Source: Chryseobacterium rhizosphaerae
GTDB taxonomy: Bacteria > Bacteroidota > Bacteroidia > Flavobacteriales > Weeksellaceae
Length of the DNA: 64,000 nt
Direction: 5' to 3'
Assembly: GCF_003385455.1 (NCBI RefSeq)
Contig: NZ_QNUF01000024.1
Span: forward strand, 1 to 64,000
The notes under the pieces are model-generated. The model saw only the letters and a list, made by a program, of their open reading frames with translations, did not search any database and had not been told where the DNA came from. The position numbers were made by a program, and so were the translations under genes. Below are positions 52,610 to 60,365 of the stretch, in pieces. Positions within the stretch are counted from its first letter, which is position 1; each line of letters begins with the position of its first letter.

Positions 52610-53002
52610 ATGAAAAACAATTTATCAATTGTATTATTAATGGGTATTGCCCTTTCTACCACTTCATGTGCAAGTATGTTTACCGGTACTAAAGATAAAA
52701 TTACTTTCAATTCCAGTCCTGAAGGAGCTAAAGTATTCCATAAAGGTGTAGAAAAATGTATTACTCCGTGTACTGCTGAAATCTCAAGAGCATTGAGTAA
52801 GCAGACCGTAACATTTGAAAAAGAAGGTTTTAATACTAAGGAGGTAAAACTAACGAAAACTTTTAACCCTGTCACTTTGCTGAATATCCTTTTTGGAGGG
52901 GCTATAGGGGTTGGAATCGATGCAGCAACAGGTTCTTTGACCAAATATTCTCCTAAAAAATATGACGTTGAGCTGGAAGCTCAATCCACTGAGTTAAAAT
53001 AA
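52610..53002 (+). CDS. PEGA-type lipoprotein
   Basis: 130 residues: signal peptide and lipobox (ALSTTSCASM, Cys near residue 20), then a PEGA-like beta module (ITFNSSPEGAKVFHKGVEK, TVTFEKEGFNTKEVKL). A glycine-rich hydrophobic stretch follows (LLNILFGGAIGVGIDAATG). PEGA modules are surface-linked and of unknown function; Cys residues (SCAS, CITPC) may form a disulfide. Monocistronic, bounded by terminators on both sides. Confidence 0.8.
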   Translation: MKNNLSIVLLMGIALSTTSCASMFTGTKDKITFNSSPEGAKVFHKGVEKCITPCTAEISRALSKQTVTFEKEGFNTKEVKLTKTFNPVTLLNILFGGAIGVGIDAATGSLTKYSPKKYDVELEAQSTELK

Positions 53003-53006
53003 AATA

Positions 53007-53042
53007 CCAAAAAGGCAAATTCGCTTGCGAATTTGCCTTTTA
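53007..53042. terminator. Bidirectional terminator (PEGA gene / dienelactone hydrolase)
   Basis: Arms AAAGGCAAATTCG and CGAATTTGCCTTT around CTTG, with a T-run on each strand; it serves the convergent genes 52610 (+) and 53074 (-). Confidence 0.82.
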
Positions 53043-53073
53043 TATTGATCTTATAGAATCTCCAGCTTAGGGT

Positions 53074-53817
53074 TTATTTCAGAATCTCTTTCAGAAACAT
53101 CAGTGTGTGATTCCAGGCTCTTTTGGCCATCACTTCATTGTAATCCGGGGATTTAGGATCTGTAAAAGTATGTTTTGAATGGGCATAAGTGATGATCTGC
53201 CAATCGGCATTTCCTTCGTTCATTTCTTTGATCAGGTTATTATAATCATCGGGTGTTACACTTCTATCATCTGCCGGATTTTCTACCAGAATTTTAGCTG
53301 TTAGCTTTTCATTTTTTCTGGTCTGATCTCTTCCCAAACTTCCATGAATAGAAACAGCTCCTGCAACAGGTAAATTACCTCTGGCCGCTTCTAAAGCTCC
53401 TGTTCCTCCAAAACAATAGCCAATCACCGCTGTCTTGTCGGAAATAGCTCCGTTTTTCTTCAACTGATCCAGGGCCAATTCAATTCGTTTTTGATATTCC
53501 TTATAGTTCTGTTTGTAATATCCTGAGCTTTTAGCAGCAGCGTCGTTGTCAGCAGGAATCTTTCCTTCACCATAAATATCGGCGATGAAAGCAATGTATC
53601 CCTGTTTCTCAAGTTCTAAAGCTGCTGTTTTAGCTTCTTCATCAATACCTTTCCAGGCCGGAAGAATTAAAACTCCGGGAAGTTTTTTTCCTGCATTGGA
53701 AGTGATTAAACCATTCAGTTTTTGGGAACCGTCCTGATAGGAAACGGTTTTAAGTTTTTGACTGAAAAGTGTTCCTGAAGCCATAATCAATGTGGTTAAT
53801 AAGATTGAACGTATCAT
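53074..53817 (-). CDS. Dienelactone-hydrolase-family protein, secreted
   Basis: 247 residues: signal peptide (LLTTLIMASGTLFSQ) and an alpha/beta-hydrolase with the DLH pattern: LPGVLILPAWKGIDE, Cys nucleophile in GYCFGGTGALEAA, the acid Asp in NPADDRSVTPDDY and His in YAHSKHTFTD. Such enzymes cleave dienelactones or similar esters; here the export signal makes a periplasmic esterase likely, with substrate unknown. It shares a bidirectional terminator with the PEGA gene. Confidence 0.88.
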   Translation of the reverse strand: MIRSILLTTLIMASGTLFSQKLKTVSYQDGSQKLNGLITSNAGKKLPGVLILPAWKGIDEEAKTAALELEKQGYIAFIADIYGEGKIPADNDAAAKSSGYYKQNYKEYQKRIELALDQLKKNGAISDKTAVIGYCFGGTGALEAARGNLPVAGAVSIHGSLGRDQTRKNEKLTAKILVENPADDRSVTPDDYNNLIKEMNEGNADWQIITYAHSKHTFTDPKSPDYNEVMAKRAWNHTLMFLKEILK

Positions 53818-53869
53818 ATTTTTTTATTTTGTTATTGACCAATATATTCTGGATTTTATTTCTTTATGT

Positions 53870-54133
53870 TTATTTCCATGTTGGGCAGCCATTCCAATTG
53901 GGAATTCCGGGAGCATTAGGACATGCGTCATCTTTATCAGGGATTCCATTCTGGTCTGTATCCAGCCATATGCATCCATTATTTTCTACAGTACCTTCTT
54001 CATTCGGGCATTTATCGAGATAAAATAAAATGCTGTCTTTATCTTCGTCTCAGAGGTATCTTTTTTATCCTCAATGTTCTACGCCTGAAAAAAAAGAGCC
54101 TGTGAAGATCAGTAAAAGATAAAATATTTTCAT
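53870..54133 (-). pseudogene. Decayed small protein with thrombospondin type-3 repeat
   Basis: On the minus strand, MKIFYLLLIFTGSFFSGVEH (start 54133) is a clean signal peptide, then three in-frame stops follow. The reading resumes in the same frame with LDKCPNEEGTVENNGC and DKDDACPNAPGIPNWNGC to a stop at 53870. The Asp/Cys spacing is that of thrombospondin type-3 Ca-binding repeats, common next to OmpA domains. In the stop-rich middle another frame reads IEDKKDTSETK, so two compensating indels broke an ~88-residue gene. It lies between the DLH and HAD genes and may be intact in relatives. Confidence 0.6.
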
Positions 54134-54138
54134 ATCAA

Positions 54139-54182
54139 TAAAAAATCCTCAACTAAATTACTTAAAATAACTTAATTGAGGA
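54139..54182 (-). terminator. Terminator of the HAD hydrolase gene
   Basis: Arms 54146-54156 and 54172-54182 (TCCTCAACTAA type, one G-U on the minus strand), followed on the minus strand by TTTTTTATT. Confidence 0.65.
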
Positions 54183-54207
54183 GATTTATATTTTATGCTG
54201 AAATACC

Positions 54208-54819
54208 TTATATTTTAACTCCTAAACCTGCAAGTTCCAGTTCCAGATTGGTTTCCGGAGTTACATGAATGGTCATAAAACCTAAGGTTTTTGCCATTTC
54301 GATGTTCTTAGAATTATCATCAATGAAAACCGATTCTTCTGCATGAATGTTATACCTTTCCAATAAAACATGCCATATTTTAGGATCTGGTTTAATCAGT
54401 TTTTCCGTTCCGGAAACCACAATTTTTCCCTCAAAAATTTGAAAGAAATCATAGTTTTCCAATGCGTAAGGAAAAGTTTCTTCAGACCAGTTGGTCAGTC
54501 CGAAAAGCTGATAGTCCGTATTCTTGAGCTTTCTCAGTATTTCTACGTTCTGAGGGATATCACTCTTCAGCATGACTGTCCAGTTATCATAAAATGCTCT
54601 GATTTCTTTTTCCCATTCCGGAAATTTCTTTACCTGGATATCTGTTCCTTCAGAAAGACTTCTTCCGCGGTCCTGTTCGATATTCCACTCGTCCTGAGCG
54701 ATGTTTTCAAGGAAATATTCCATTTTTTCATCGTCTTTGAAATAGTCTTTGAAGAAATACCTGGGATTCCAATCCATCAGTACGCCTCCGAAATCGAATA
54801 TGATGTTTTTTATTTTCAT
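54208..54819 (-). CDS. HAD-family hydrolase (YihX-like)
   Basis: 203 residues from the ATG at 54819 (MKIKNIIFDFGGVLMDWNP), rejecting a longer frame that starts inside the dispersed repeat at 54839. HAD motifs: DFGGVLMD (nucleophile Asp), LTNWSEE, KPDPKIW with Lys and FIDDNSKNIEMAKTLG with the Mg-binding Asp pair. Fits the YihX/alpha-D-glucose-1-phosphatase subgroup; a sugar-phosphatase role is likely, not proven. Confidence 0.85.
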   Translation of the reverse strand: MKIKNIIFDFGGVLMDWNPRYFFKDYFKDDEKMEYFLENIAQDEWNIEQDRGRSLSEGTDIQVKKFPEWEKEIRAFYDNWTVMLKSDIPQNVEILRKLKNTDYQLFGLTNWSEETFPYALENYDFFQIFEGKIVVSGTEKLIKPDPKIWHVLLERYNIHAEESVFIDDNSKNIEMAKTLGFMTIHVTPETNLELELAGLGVKI

Positions 54820-54838
54820 ATGAATTAATAGTGTTGTG

Positions 54839-54891
54839 AACCACCCCGTCAAAAATTCTTTGGATTTTTGCCATCCCTCCAGAAAGAGGAG
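54839..54891 (-). repeat. Dispersed ~50-base repeat, copy 1 (inverted)
   Basis: Read on the minus strand, it matches 59792-59841: both end in GAATTTTTGACGGGGTGGTT and share the CTCCTCT and GGAGGG core with small indels. It lies between the HAD and HsdR-like genes. Confidence 0.7.
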
Positions 54892-54978
54892 ACTCTCATG
54901 ACTGCAGCTGTAATATTCGTGAGATGGGAGTGGTATTATTGTTTTTTATTCATTATTGGTATCAATCTTAGCTTTTGT

Positions 54979-55410
54979 CTATTCCGGTTTATAAAACCTA
55001 TACTGCCCGTCTTCATAATAGGCATTGATATGCTGAAGTCCATTGGTCAGGATAATTTCTTTGGCTCCAATAACGGAATTGTACCGGGCAGTTTGCTCAA
55101 ATGTTTTTTCCGTCAGTTTGATATGAGGAGCCTTACATTCTATTAAGATAACAGGTTCCGTTTTTTCTGTAATAAGAAGGTCAATTCTCTTCGTCAGGCC
55201 ATTTAAAACGATCTTTTTTTCTGTAATAAGGGCCGATGCAGAATAGGCTTTTACGGTGAGATAATAATGTACCCAGTGCTGTCTTACCCATTCTTCAGGA
55301 GTAAGGAGAAGATAAGTTTTACGAATCAAATCATAAATAAAAAACTTATCTTTGTCTTTCTTGAATTTAAAATCAAAAGTTTCCTGAAAATTCAGTTTTG
55401 GAAGTTCCAT
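54979..55410 (-). CDS. Type I restriction HsdR N-terminal-like protein
   Basis: 143 residues from the ATG at 55410 (MELPKLNFQETFDF). The fold of the HsdR N-terminal nuclease is suggested by RIDLLITEKTEPVILIECKA (the D...ExK-type core) and the following helices. No helicase or methylase genes are nearby, so this is the stand-alone version seen beside holA in flavobacteria. It diverges from holA by 7 bases, so the two share a promoter region or overlap their signals. Function unknown; nuclease activity is possible. Confidence 0.82.
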   Translation of the reverse strand: MELPKLNFQETFDFKFKKDKDKFFIYDLIRKTYLLLTPEEWVRQHWVHYYLTVKAYSASALITEKKIVLNGLTKRIDLLITEKTEPVILIECKAPHIKLTEKTFEQTARYNSVIGAKEIILTNGLQHINAYYEDGQYRFYKPE

Positions 55411-55417
55411 TAATAAG

Positions 55418-56455
55418 ATGAAAGAATTAGATTTAATCCTCAAAAATATTAAAAATAAAGAAGTTTTACCTATTTATTTTTTCCACGGAGAAGAAGCCTA
55501 CTTTATTGATGTTGCTGTAAAAGCCCTTGAGCACAACTTTTTGGAGGAAGATGAAAAAGCTTTCAACCAAACGGTTACTTATGGAAAAGATACTTCTTAC
55601 CAGGAGGTTCTTTCCTTGGCTAGGCAGTTTCCGATGATGGGAGATAAACAGGTGATCATCGTTAAAGAAGCTCAGGATCTGAAATTAAATGAAGATGAAA
55701 ACAGAATTCTGGAATCATATGTTGAAAATCCGATACCTTCTACCGTATTGGTTTTCGCTCATAAACATAAGAAACTGGACAGCCGGAAAAAAGCGGCTAA
55801 AGCTTTAGATAAAGCCAATGCTCTTTTCCTCAGTGAATCGGTAAAGGAAAATAATCTTCCGAAATGGATTGCAGATGAGTGTACAAAACTTAAAATAAAA
55901 ACAGCTCCCAATATCTCGCATCTTCTGGCTGAATATCTGGGAAATGATCTTTCGAGAATTGCCAACGAGCTGAATAAATTAAAGATCATCCTTAAAGAAG
56001 GGGAAGTACTGGACGGGACAATTGTTGAAAATCATATTGGAATCAGTAAAGAATACAATGTTTTTGAACTTCAGAAGGCGTTAGGAACAAAAAATGCCAA
56101 TGCAGCCTTTAAAATTGCCCATTTTATGGGGAAGAATCCCAAGAATAACCCTTTCGTAATGCTGCTTGCAAGCCTTTATAATTATTTTTCTAACGTTATT
56201 ATCTATCAGACCATGGCTGGACAGCCTCCGCAAACTATTGCTTCACAAATGGGGGTAAACCCGTATTTTGTTAAAGATTATGCGGAGAGTGCCAGGTTAT
56301 ATCCTTTAAAACATGCCACAAGAGTAATCTCTATTTTACGAGAGTTTGATATGAAAGGAAAAGGTCTTGGTGCCGTGAATATGGGAGAAGCAGAACTCAT
56401 TAAGGAACTGGTGTATAAGATCATTAATGTAGATAAAATTAAGATGAAAGTCTAA
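55418..56455 (+). CDS. holA: DNA polymerase III subunit delta
   Basis: 345 residues with the delta-subunit pattern: VLPIYFFHGEEAYFIDVAVK (the clamp-loader N-terminal motif), MMGDKQVIIVKEAQDL and LRNDLSRIANELNKLKI-type helices, ending in a helical collar domain. It is part of the clamp loader that places the sliding clamp on DNA. It starts 7 bases from the divergent HsdR-like gene. The next gene begins 65 bases on. Confidence 0.92.
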   Translation: MKELDLILKNIKNKEVLPIYFFHGEEAYFIDVAVKALEHNFLEEDEKAFNQTVTYGKDTSYQEVLSLARQFPMMGDKQVIIVKEAQDLKLNEDENRILESYVENPIPSTVLVFAHKHKKLDSRKKAAKALDKANALFLSESVKENNLPKWIADECTKLKIKTAPNISHLLAEYLGNDLSRIANELNKLKIILKEGEVLDGTIVENHIGISKEYNVFELQKALGTKNANAAFKIAHFMGKNPKNNPFVMLLASLYNYFSNVIIYQTMAGQPPQTIASQMGVNPYFVKDYAESARLYPLKHATRVISILREFDMKGKGLGAVNMGEAELIKELVYKIINVDKIKMKV

Positions 56456-56519
56456 GTTTTAAGAAGTAGGGATATTGGGATGCTACAGGGTATTTTTTGA
56501 TTTTAAAATGTATGAATCG

Positions 56520-57410
56520 ATGAGGAAATTTATTTTTTTGGCTCTATTACCTGTATTTTTCCTGAGCTGTGCAGCAAAGAAGGCTGAAAGCCAACTCGTA
56601 AAGGGAGACCACTATGAATTAAAAAAATCAGACAATCAAAAAGCTGTTCTGGTTTTATTTCCTTGTTTTCCCTGTGATATTGAGCATACAAAGACTGAAG
56701 CAGGCTTCCTGAAAAATATAGAACAAGAAGGAATTACAACATTACTTTTAGACTATAATCAAAGACTCTTTTTAACGGACGCCGAAAAGGAAGAATACTC
56801 AAAAACTTTACTTTCTATATTGGATCAACATGACGTTGATAAGAATAATGTTTTTATCGGGGGCTTTTCCAGTGGGGGGAATGTCGCATTTTTACTCTCC
56901 AGTTATTTAATAAAAAGTAATAATTCTGTTCAGCCCAAAGGCATGTTCTTAATAGATTCTCCTATTGATCTGGAAAAGCTGTATGATAATGCCCAAAAGG
57001 ATGTTTCAGCTAATATAGATGCTGATGCAGTAGAAGAAGGGAAATTTCTGATGGCACTTTTTGAAAAAGAACTGGGTAAACCATCTGAAAATCAGGAAAA
57101 ATATAAAATAGCTTCACCTTATCTGATGTCCTCTCCTTCAATTGAAAATATTCAATATGTAAAAGGGATTAAAACAAGGTTCTACTGTGAACCGGACCTG
57201 GAATGGCAACAGCAAAACAAAGGCAGAAAATGGGAAAACCTTAATGCTTTTGCCCTGAAAAAAGCTAATGAGTCTTTACTCAATCTGGGAAGTGAAAAGT
57301 CAGAATATATAGAAACCAAAAACCGAGGAATAAGAGCTAACGGAAAAAAACATCCTCATTCCTGGAATCTTGTGGAACGTGGAGAGCTGGTGAGATGGAT
57401 GATGCCGTGA
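56520..57410 (+). CDS. Lipoprotein with alpha/beta-hydrolase-like fold
   Basis: 296 residues from the ATG at 56520 (MRKFIFLALLPVFFLSC), a lipobox with Cys near residue 17. The mature part has alpha/beta-hydrolase signs: AVLVLFPCFPCDIEHT, then GGFSSGGNVAFLLSSY (GxSxG with Ser) and a late HPHSWNL for the His. The family is unclear; FPCFPC is unusual. Substrate unknown. Upstream ATGs in the same frame (56508) are less likely. It follows holA on the same strand, with a heptamer gap after it. Confidence 0.72.
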   Translation: MRKFIFLALLPVFFLSCAAKKAESQLVKGDHYELKKSDNQKAVLVLFPCFPCDIEHTKTEAGFLKNIEQEGITTLLLDYNQRLFLTDAEKEEYSKTLLSILDQHDVDKNNVFIGGFSSGGNVAFLLSSYLIKSNNSVQPKGMFLIDSPIDLEKLYDNAQKDVSANIDADAVEEGKFLMALFEKELGKPSENQEKYKIASPYLMSSPSIENIQYVKGIKTRFYCEPDLEWQQQNKGRKWENLNAFALKKANESLLNLGSEKSEYIETKNRGIRANGKKHPHSWNLVERGELVRWMMP

Positions 57411-57531
57411 GTTGGAAATAGAAAGTTGAAAAATAGAGAATGGAATCCAAATGATATTTTTCAATAAAAATAGGTACCGGACATTCTGTATTTTAATTTT
57501 GCACTATCAACTATCAACTATCAACTATCAA
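57411..57531. repeat. Heptamer arrays between the lipoprotein and trxB
   Basis: First array 57411-57445: GTTGGAA, ATAGAAA, GTTGAAA, AATAGAG, AATGGAA (period 7). Second 57504-57531: CTATCAA repeated four times exactly. The first is of the complementary type, so an inverted pair. Confidence 0.75.
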
Positions 57532-57646
57532 TTGACAGTCGATATATCTGTTATTGACAAGTATCATTAAAATAACTTTAAAAAGACCATAAAAATTCCG
57601 AAATTAGCAGTCTTAATTTAATTAAATCTTTTCGAACAAGTAAATT

Positions 57647-58588
57647 ATGGAGCAAAACATTTTAGATTGTGTGATCGTTGGATCTGGGCCTTCTGGCTTC
57701 ACCGCTGCTATATATGCAGCAAGAGCAGACTTGAAACCTGAATTGTATACAGGTTTGGAGCCGGGCGGACAATTAACAACCACTACAGAAGTTGATAACT
57801 TTCCAGGGTATCCAGCCGGGATTACAGGTCCTGAAATGATGATGGATCTGCAAAAACAGGCAGAAAGATTTGATACCAAAGTTCATTATGAAATGATCAC
57901 TAAGGCCGAGTTTTCTAAGGAAGTAGGCGGTGTTCACAAATTATATGCAGGAAACAAAGAAATTCTTGCCAAAACAGTAATCATCTCTACAGGAGCTACC
58001 GCAAAATATTTAGGTCTTGATGACGAGAAAAAATATGCAGGAGGTGGAGTTTCCGCTTGTGCCACATGTGACGGATTCTTCTACAGAGGAAAAGACGTTG
58101 TAGTAGTAGGAGCAGGAGATACAGCAGCTGAAGAAGCGACTTACCTTGCCAAATTATGTAAAAAGGTAACTTTATTGGTGAGAAAAGATGTTTTCAGAGC
58201 TTCAAAAGCGATGGTTCACAGAGTAGAGAACACTCCGAATATCGAAGTGAAGTTCCACCATGAGTTAATCGGGATTGAAGGAGAAAACAGTTTGGTAGAA
58301 AGAGCTGTAATCATTAATAACCAGACTCAGGAAACTTCTAAAGTTGAGGTTGAAGGAATCTTCATCGCGATTGGTCACAAACCGAATACAGATATCTTTG
58401 TAGGCCAGATAGATCTTGATGAAAACGGATATATTGTTACTGAAAAAGGTTCTTCAAGAACGAATCTTCCAGGAGTATTTGCTGCAGGAGATGTTCAGGA
58501 CCATATCTACAGACAGGCTATTACCGCTGCAGGAAGTGGATGTATGTCTGCAATGGATGCAGAGAAATATCTAGCTGAGTTACATTAA
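57647..58588 (+). CDS. trxB: Thioredoxin-disulfide reductase
   Basis: 313 residues: FAD motif VIVGSGPSGFTAAIYAARA, the redox-active CATCDG, an NADPH motif VVVVGAGDTAAEEATYLA and the C-terminal LPGVFAAGDVQDHIYRQA. It passes electrons from NADPH to thioredoxin in the cytoplasm. Followed by a terminator and an unusual tandem array; preceded by a heptamer-repeat gap. Monocistronic. Confidence 0.97.
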   Translation: MEQNILDCVIVGSGPSGFTAAIYAARADLKPELYTGLEPGGQLTTTTEVDNFPGYPAGITGPEMMMDLQKQAERFDTKVHYEMITKAEFSKEVGGVHKLYAGNKEILAKTVIISTGATAKYLGLDDEKKYAGGGVSACATCDGFFYRGKDVVVVGAGDTAAEEATYLAKLCKKVTLLVRKDVFRASKAMVHRVENTPNIEVKFHHELIGIEGENSLVERAVIINNQTQETSKVEVEGIFIAIGHKPNTDIFVGQIDLDENGYIVTEKGSSRTNLPGVFAAGDVQDHIYRQAITAAGSGCMSAMDAEKYLAELH

Positions 58589-58598
58589 TAGTATTCAG

Positions 58599-59110
58599 TT
58601 TATAAAATACAAAGCGTACCGTCAGGTGCGCTTTTTTATTTATATATGGATTTTTCAATATAGAAAGTGTAAAATAATACAGTGTTTATATTGTTTGTTG
58701 GAATATCGCAAAGGCGCAAGGTTTTTAATTTTTATGTACGATTTAAGGCGCAATAAAATCAGAGATTTTCAGCAAGTGATTGTTTATATATGGATTTTTC
58801 AATGTAGAAAGTGTAAAATAATACAATGTTTATATTGTTTGTTGGAATATCGCAAAGGCGCAAGGTTTTTACTTTTTATGTACGATTTAAGGCGCAAGAA
58901 AATCAGAGATTTTCAGCAAGTGATCGTTTATGTTATTTAGTTTATAAAATACAAAGCGTACCATCAGGTGCGCTTTTTTGTTTATATATGGATTTTTTCA
59001 ATATAGAAAGTGTAAAATAATACAGTGTTTATATTGTTTGTTGGAATATCGCAAAGGTGCAAAGTTTTTAATTTTTATGTACGATTTAAGACGCAGGAAA
59101 ATCAGAGATT
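58599..59110. repeat. Tandem array T-R-R-T-R downstream of trxB
   Basis: Unit R (~144 bases, starting TATATATGGATTTT at 58641, 58785 and 58983) is present three times with ~90% identity. Unit T (~54 bases, containing the trxB terminator hairpin) is present at 58599 and 58933. R contains CGCAAAGGCGCAAG and TTTAAGGCGCAA, a GC island. Frames through R are open for ~100 codons but translate to low-complexity repeats and differ between copies, so I do not call a gene. The rest of the gap to 59309 holds nothing clear. Confidence 0.85.
58611..58637 (+). terminator. Terminator of trxB (first of two copies)
   Basis: AAGCGTACC pairs with GGTGCGCTT (one G-U) around GTCA, then TTTTTTATT. A near-identical copy lies at 58953-58980. 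Confidence 0.82.
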
Positions 59111-59309
59111 TACGTAAGGATATAGCATTATCAATTGTAGCTGAGATACAATCTTTGCGCCTTTATGCATCCTAATAATCACTTTGTAATTAATATCAAA
59201 AAATCAATTGAATAATGAAATAGGTAATAAAAACATTGATATATTTGTGAAATTGCAAAACGACCTGAGTTTGCATTCTATTGAATAGTACTTAACAAAA
59301 CGAATAAAA

Positions 59310-59687
59310 ATGAAAAGAGTAACAGCCATCGGAGGAATCTTCTTTAAATGTAAAGAACCGGAACAAGTAAACGAATGGTATAAGACCCATCTGGGATTGG
59401 AAACGAGCCCTTACGGAACCAAATTCGACTGGAAAGAAGTGGATTCGGATAAAAAAGGGTATACGCTATGGAGCCCTTTTAAAGAGTCTACCCAATATTT
59501 TGAGCCTTCAACAAAAGAATTTATGATCAATTATCATGTGGAAAATATTGAAGCATTGGTAGAAGAGCTGAAAAAAGAAGGGGTAACTGTTCTGGATGAG
59601 GTGGCCACCTATGAATATGGAAAATTTGTACACATCCTGGATCCTGAAGGAAATAAAATTGAATTGTTCGAACCGGCAGGGGAGTAG
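59310..59687 (+). CDS. VOC-family (glyoxalase-like) protein
   Basis: 125-residue single vicinal-oxygen-chelate module pair: TAIGGIFFKCKEPEQVNEWY at the start and VHILDPEGNKIELFEPAG at the end, the latter with the Glu of the metal site. Likely a small metal-dependent enzyme or antibiotic-binding protein of the glyoxalase/bleomycin-resistance superfamily; the substrate cannot be told. Monocistronic. Two TTTG-containing boxes near 59240-59273 may be its promoter. Confidence 0.88.
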   Translation: MKRVTAIGGIFFKCKEPEQVNEWYKTHLGLETSPYGTKFDWKEVDSDKKGYTLWSPFKESTQYFEPSTKEFMINYHVENIEALVEELKKEGVTVLDEVATYEYGKFVHILDPEGNKIELFEPAGE

Positions 59688-59791
59688 CCTTTTCTGATTT
59701 ATCATTCCGTAGGAATCCCGTTTGATTGATTAGGATTTTGAGATTGATGCTGTTTTATTGGCAAATTACATATTAAAAGGGTGATGATTCC

Positions 59792-59841
59792 CCTCCTCTG
59801 GAGGGGTGGCGAAAATTCTAGGAATTTTTGACGGGGTGGTT
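59792..59841 (+). repeat. Dispersed ~50-base repeat, copy 2
   Basis: Same element as 54839-54891 on the opposite strand: CCTCCTCTGGAGGGGTGG (itself a palindrome) followed by GAATTTTTGACGGGGTGGTT. Confidence 0.7.
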
Positions 59842-59963
59842 TTACCTGATCTGATACAGCTTCTTTTATTTTTATATTCTAAATAGGTTTGTTGAATAGA
59901 AAGCCATTACGTATATTGGGTTGTTAGGTGAAATTTCACGAAAAAAATCGTTGTAGAAAGATA

Positions 59964-60254
59964 ATGCAGGAAATCTTTAAAACATTCAGACCAACAAGTT
60001 CTATTGTCAGAAAATATGTTGATTATTATTATCTGGATATTAAAATGGACAATATCAGTAATGAGTTTAAATGTTTTCCGCACTTCAATAATGTAATCTC
60101 TCTTTACCAATCCCATATCCGATTAGAAAGCGGAGAGATGGTTTATGATGAAACGGCAAAACCATTTCAGATTTTTACGCCCATCCGGGACAAAGTTCTT
60201 CATGTAAAACAATCCGGGAAAGTATATAGAGTTGTAATTGTATTCCAGCCTTAG
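59964..60254 (+). pseudogene. Truncated AraC-family regulator (N-terminal domain only)
   Basis: Starts MQEIFKTFRPTSSIVRKYV and contains the sensor-domain sequence CFPHFNNVISLYQSHIRLE and VLHVKQSGKVYRVVIVFQP found at the N-terminus of flavobacterial AraC-type regulators. It stops after 96 residues at CCT TAG; one base further the next frame reads LGLDQ, which fits the expected continuation (PLGxxQ). A one-base loss and deletion of the HTH part explain it. A ~55-base tail and the hairpin at 60315 follow. Confidence 0.65.
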
Positions 60255-60314
60255 GTTTGGATCAATAATATTGATGTGAAAGTATAAAGTCTGATTGATC
60301 TTCTGCAACATAAA

Positions 60315-60341
60315 AAAACGGCTTCTCAAAGAAGCCGTTTT
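60315..60341. terminator. Bidirectional terminator
   Basis: Arms AAAACGGCTTCT and AGAAGCCGTTTT around CAA, with A-run and T-run either side; it ends the minus-strand retropepsin gene and the decayed plus-strand gene. Confidence 0.85.
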
Positions 60342-60365
60342 CGCTTATTTATATGCGAAAAGTAA

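Noticed and set aside
53790-54105. Plus-strand ORFs opposite the thrombospondin-repeat remnant
   Set aside because: They are antisense shadows of the minus-strand repeat, whose Cys/Asp pattern shows the true strand.
58626-59175. Overlapping ORFs of ~65-104 codons in the array after trxB
   Set aside because: They arise because the repeat unit happens to be stop-free in some frames; the products are Cys/Tyr/Ile-rich low-complexity repeats and different frames are open in different copies.
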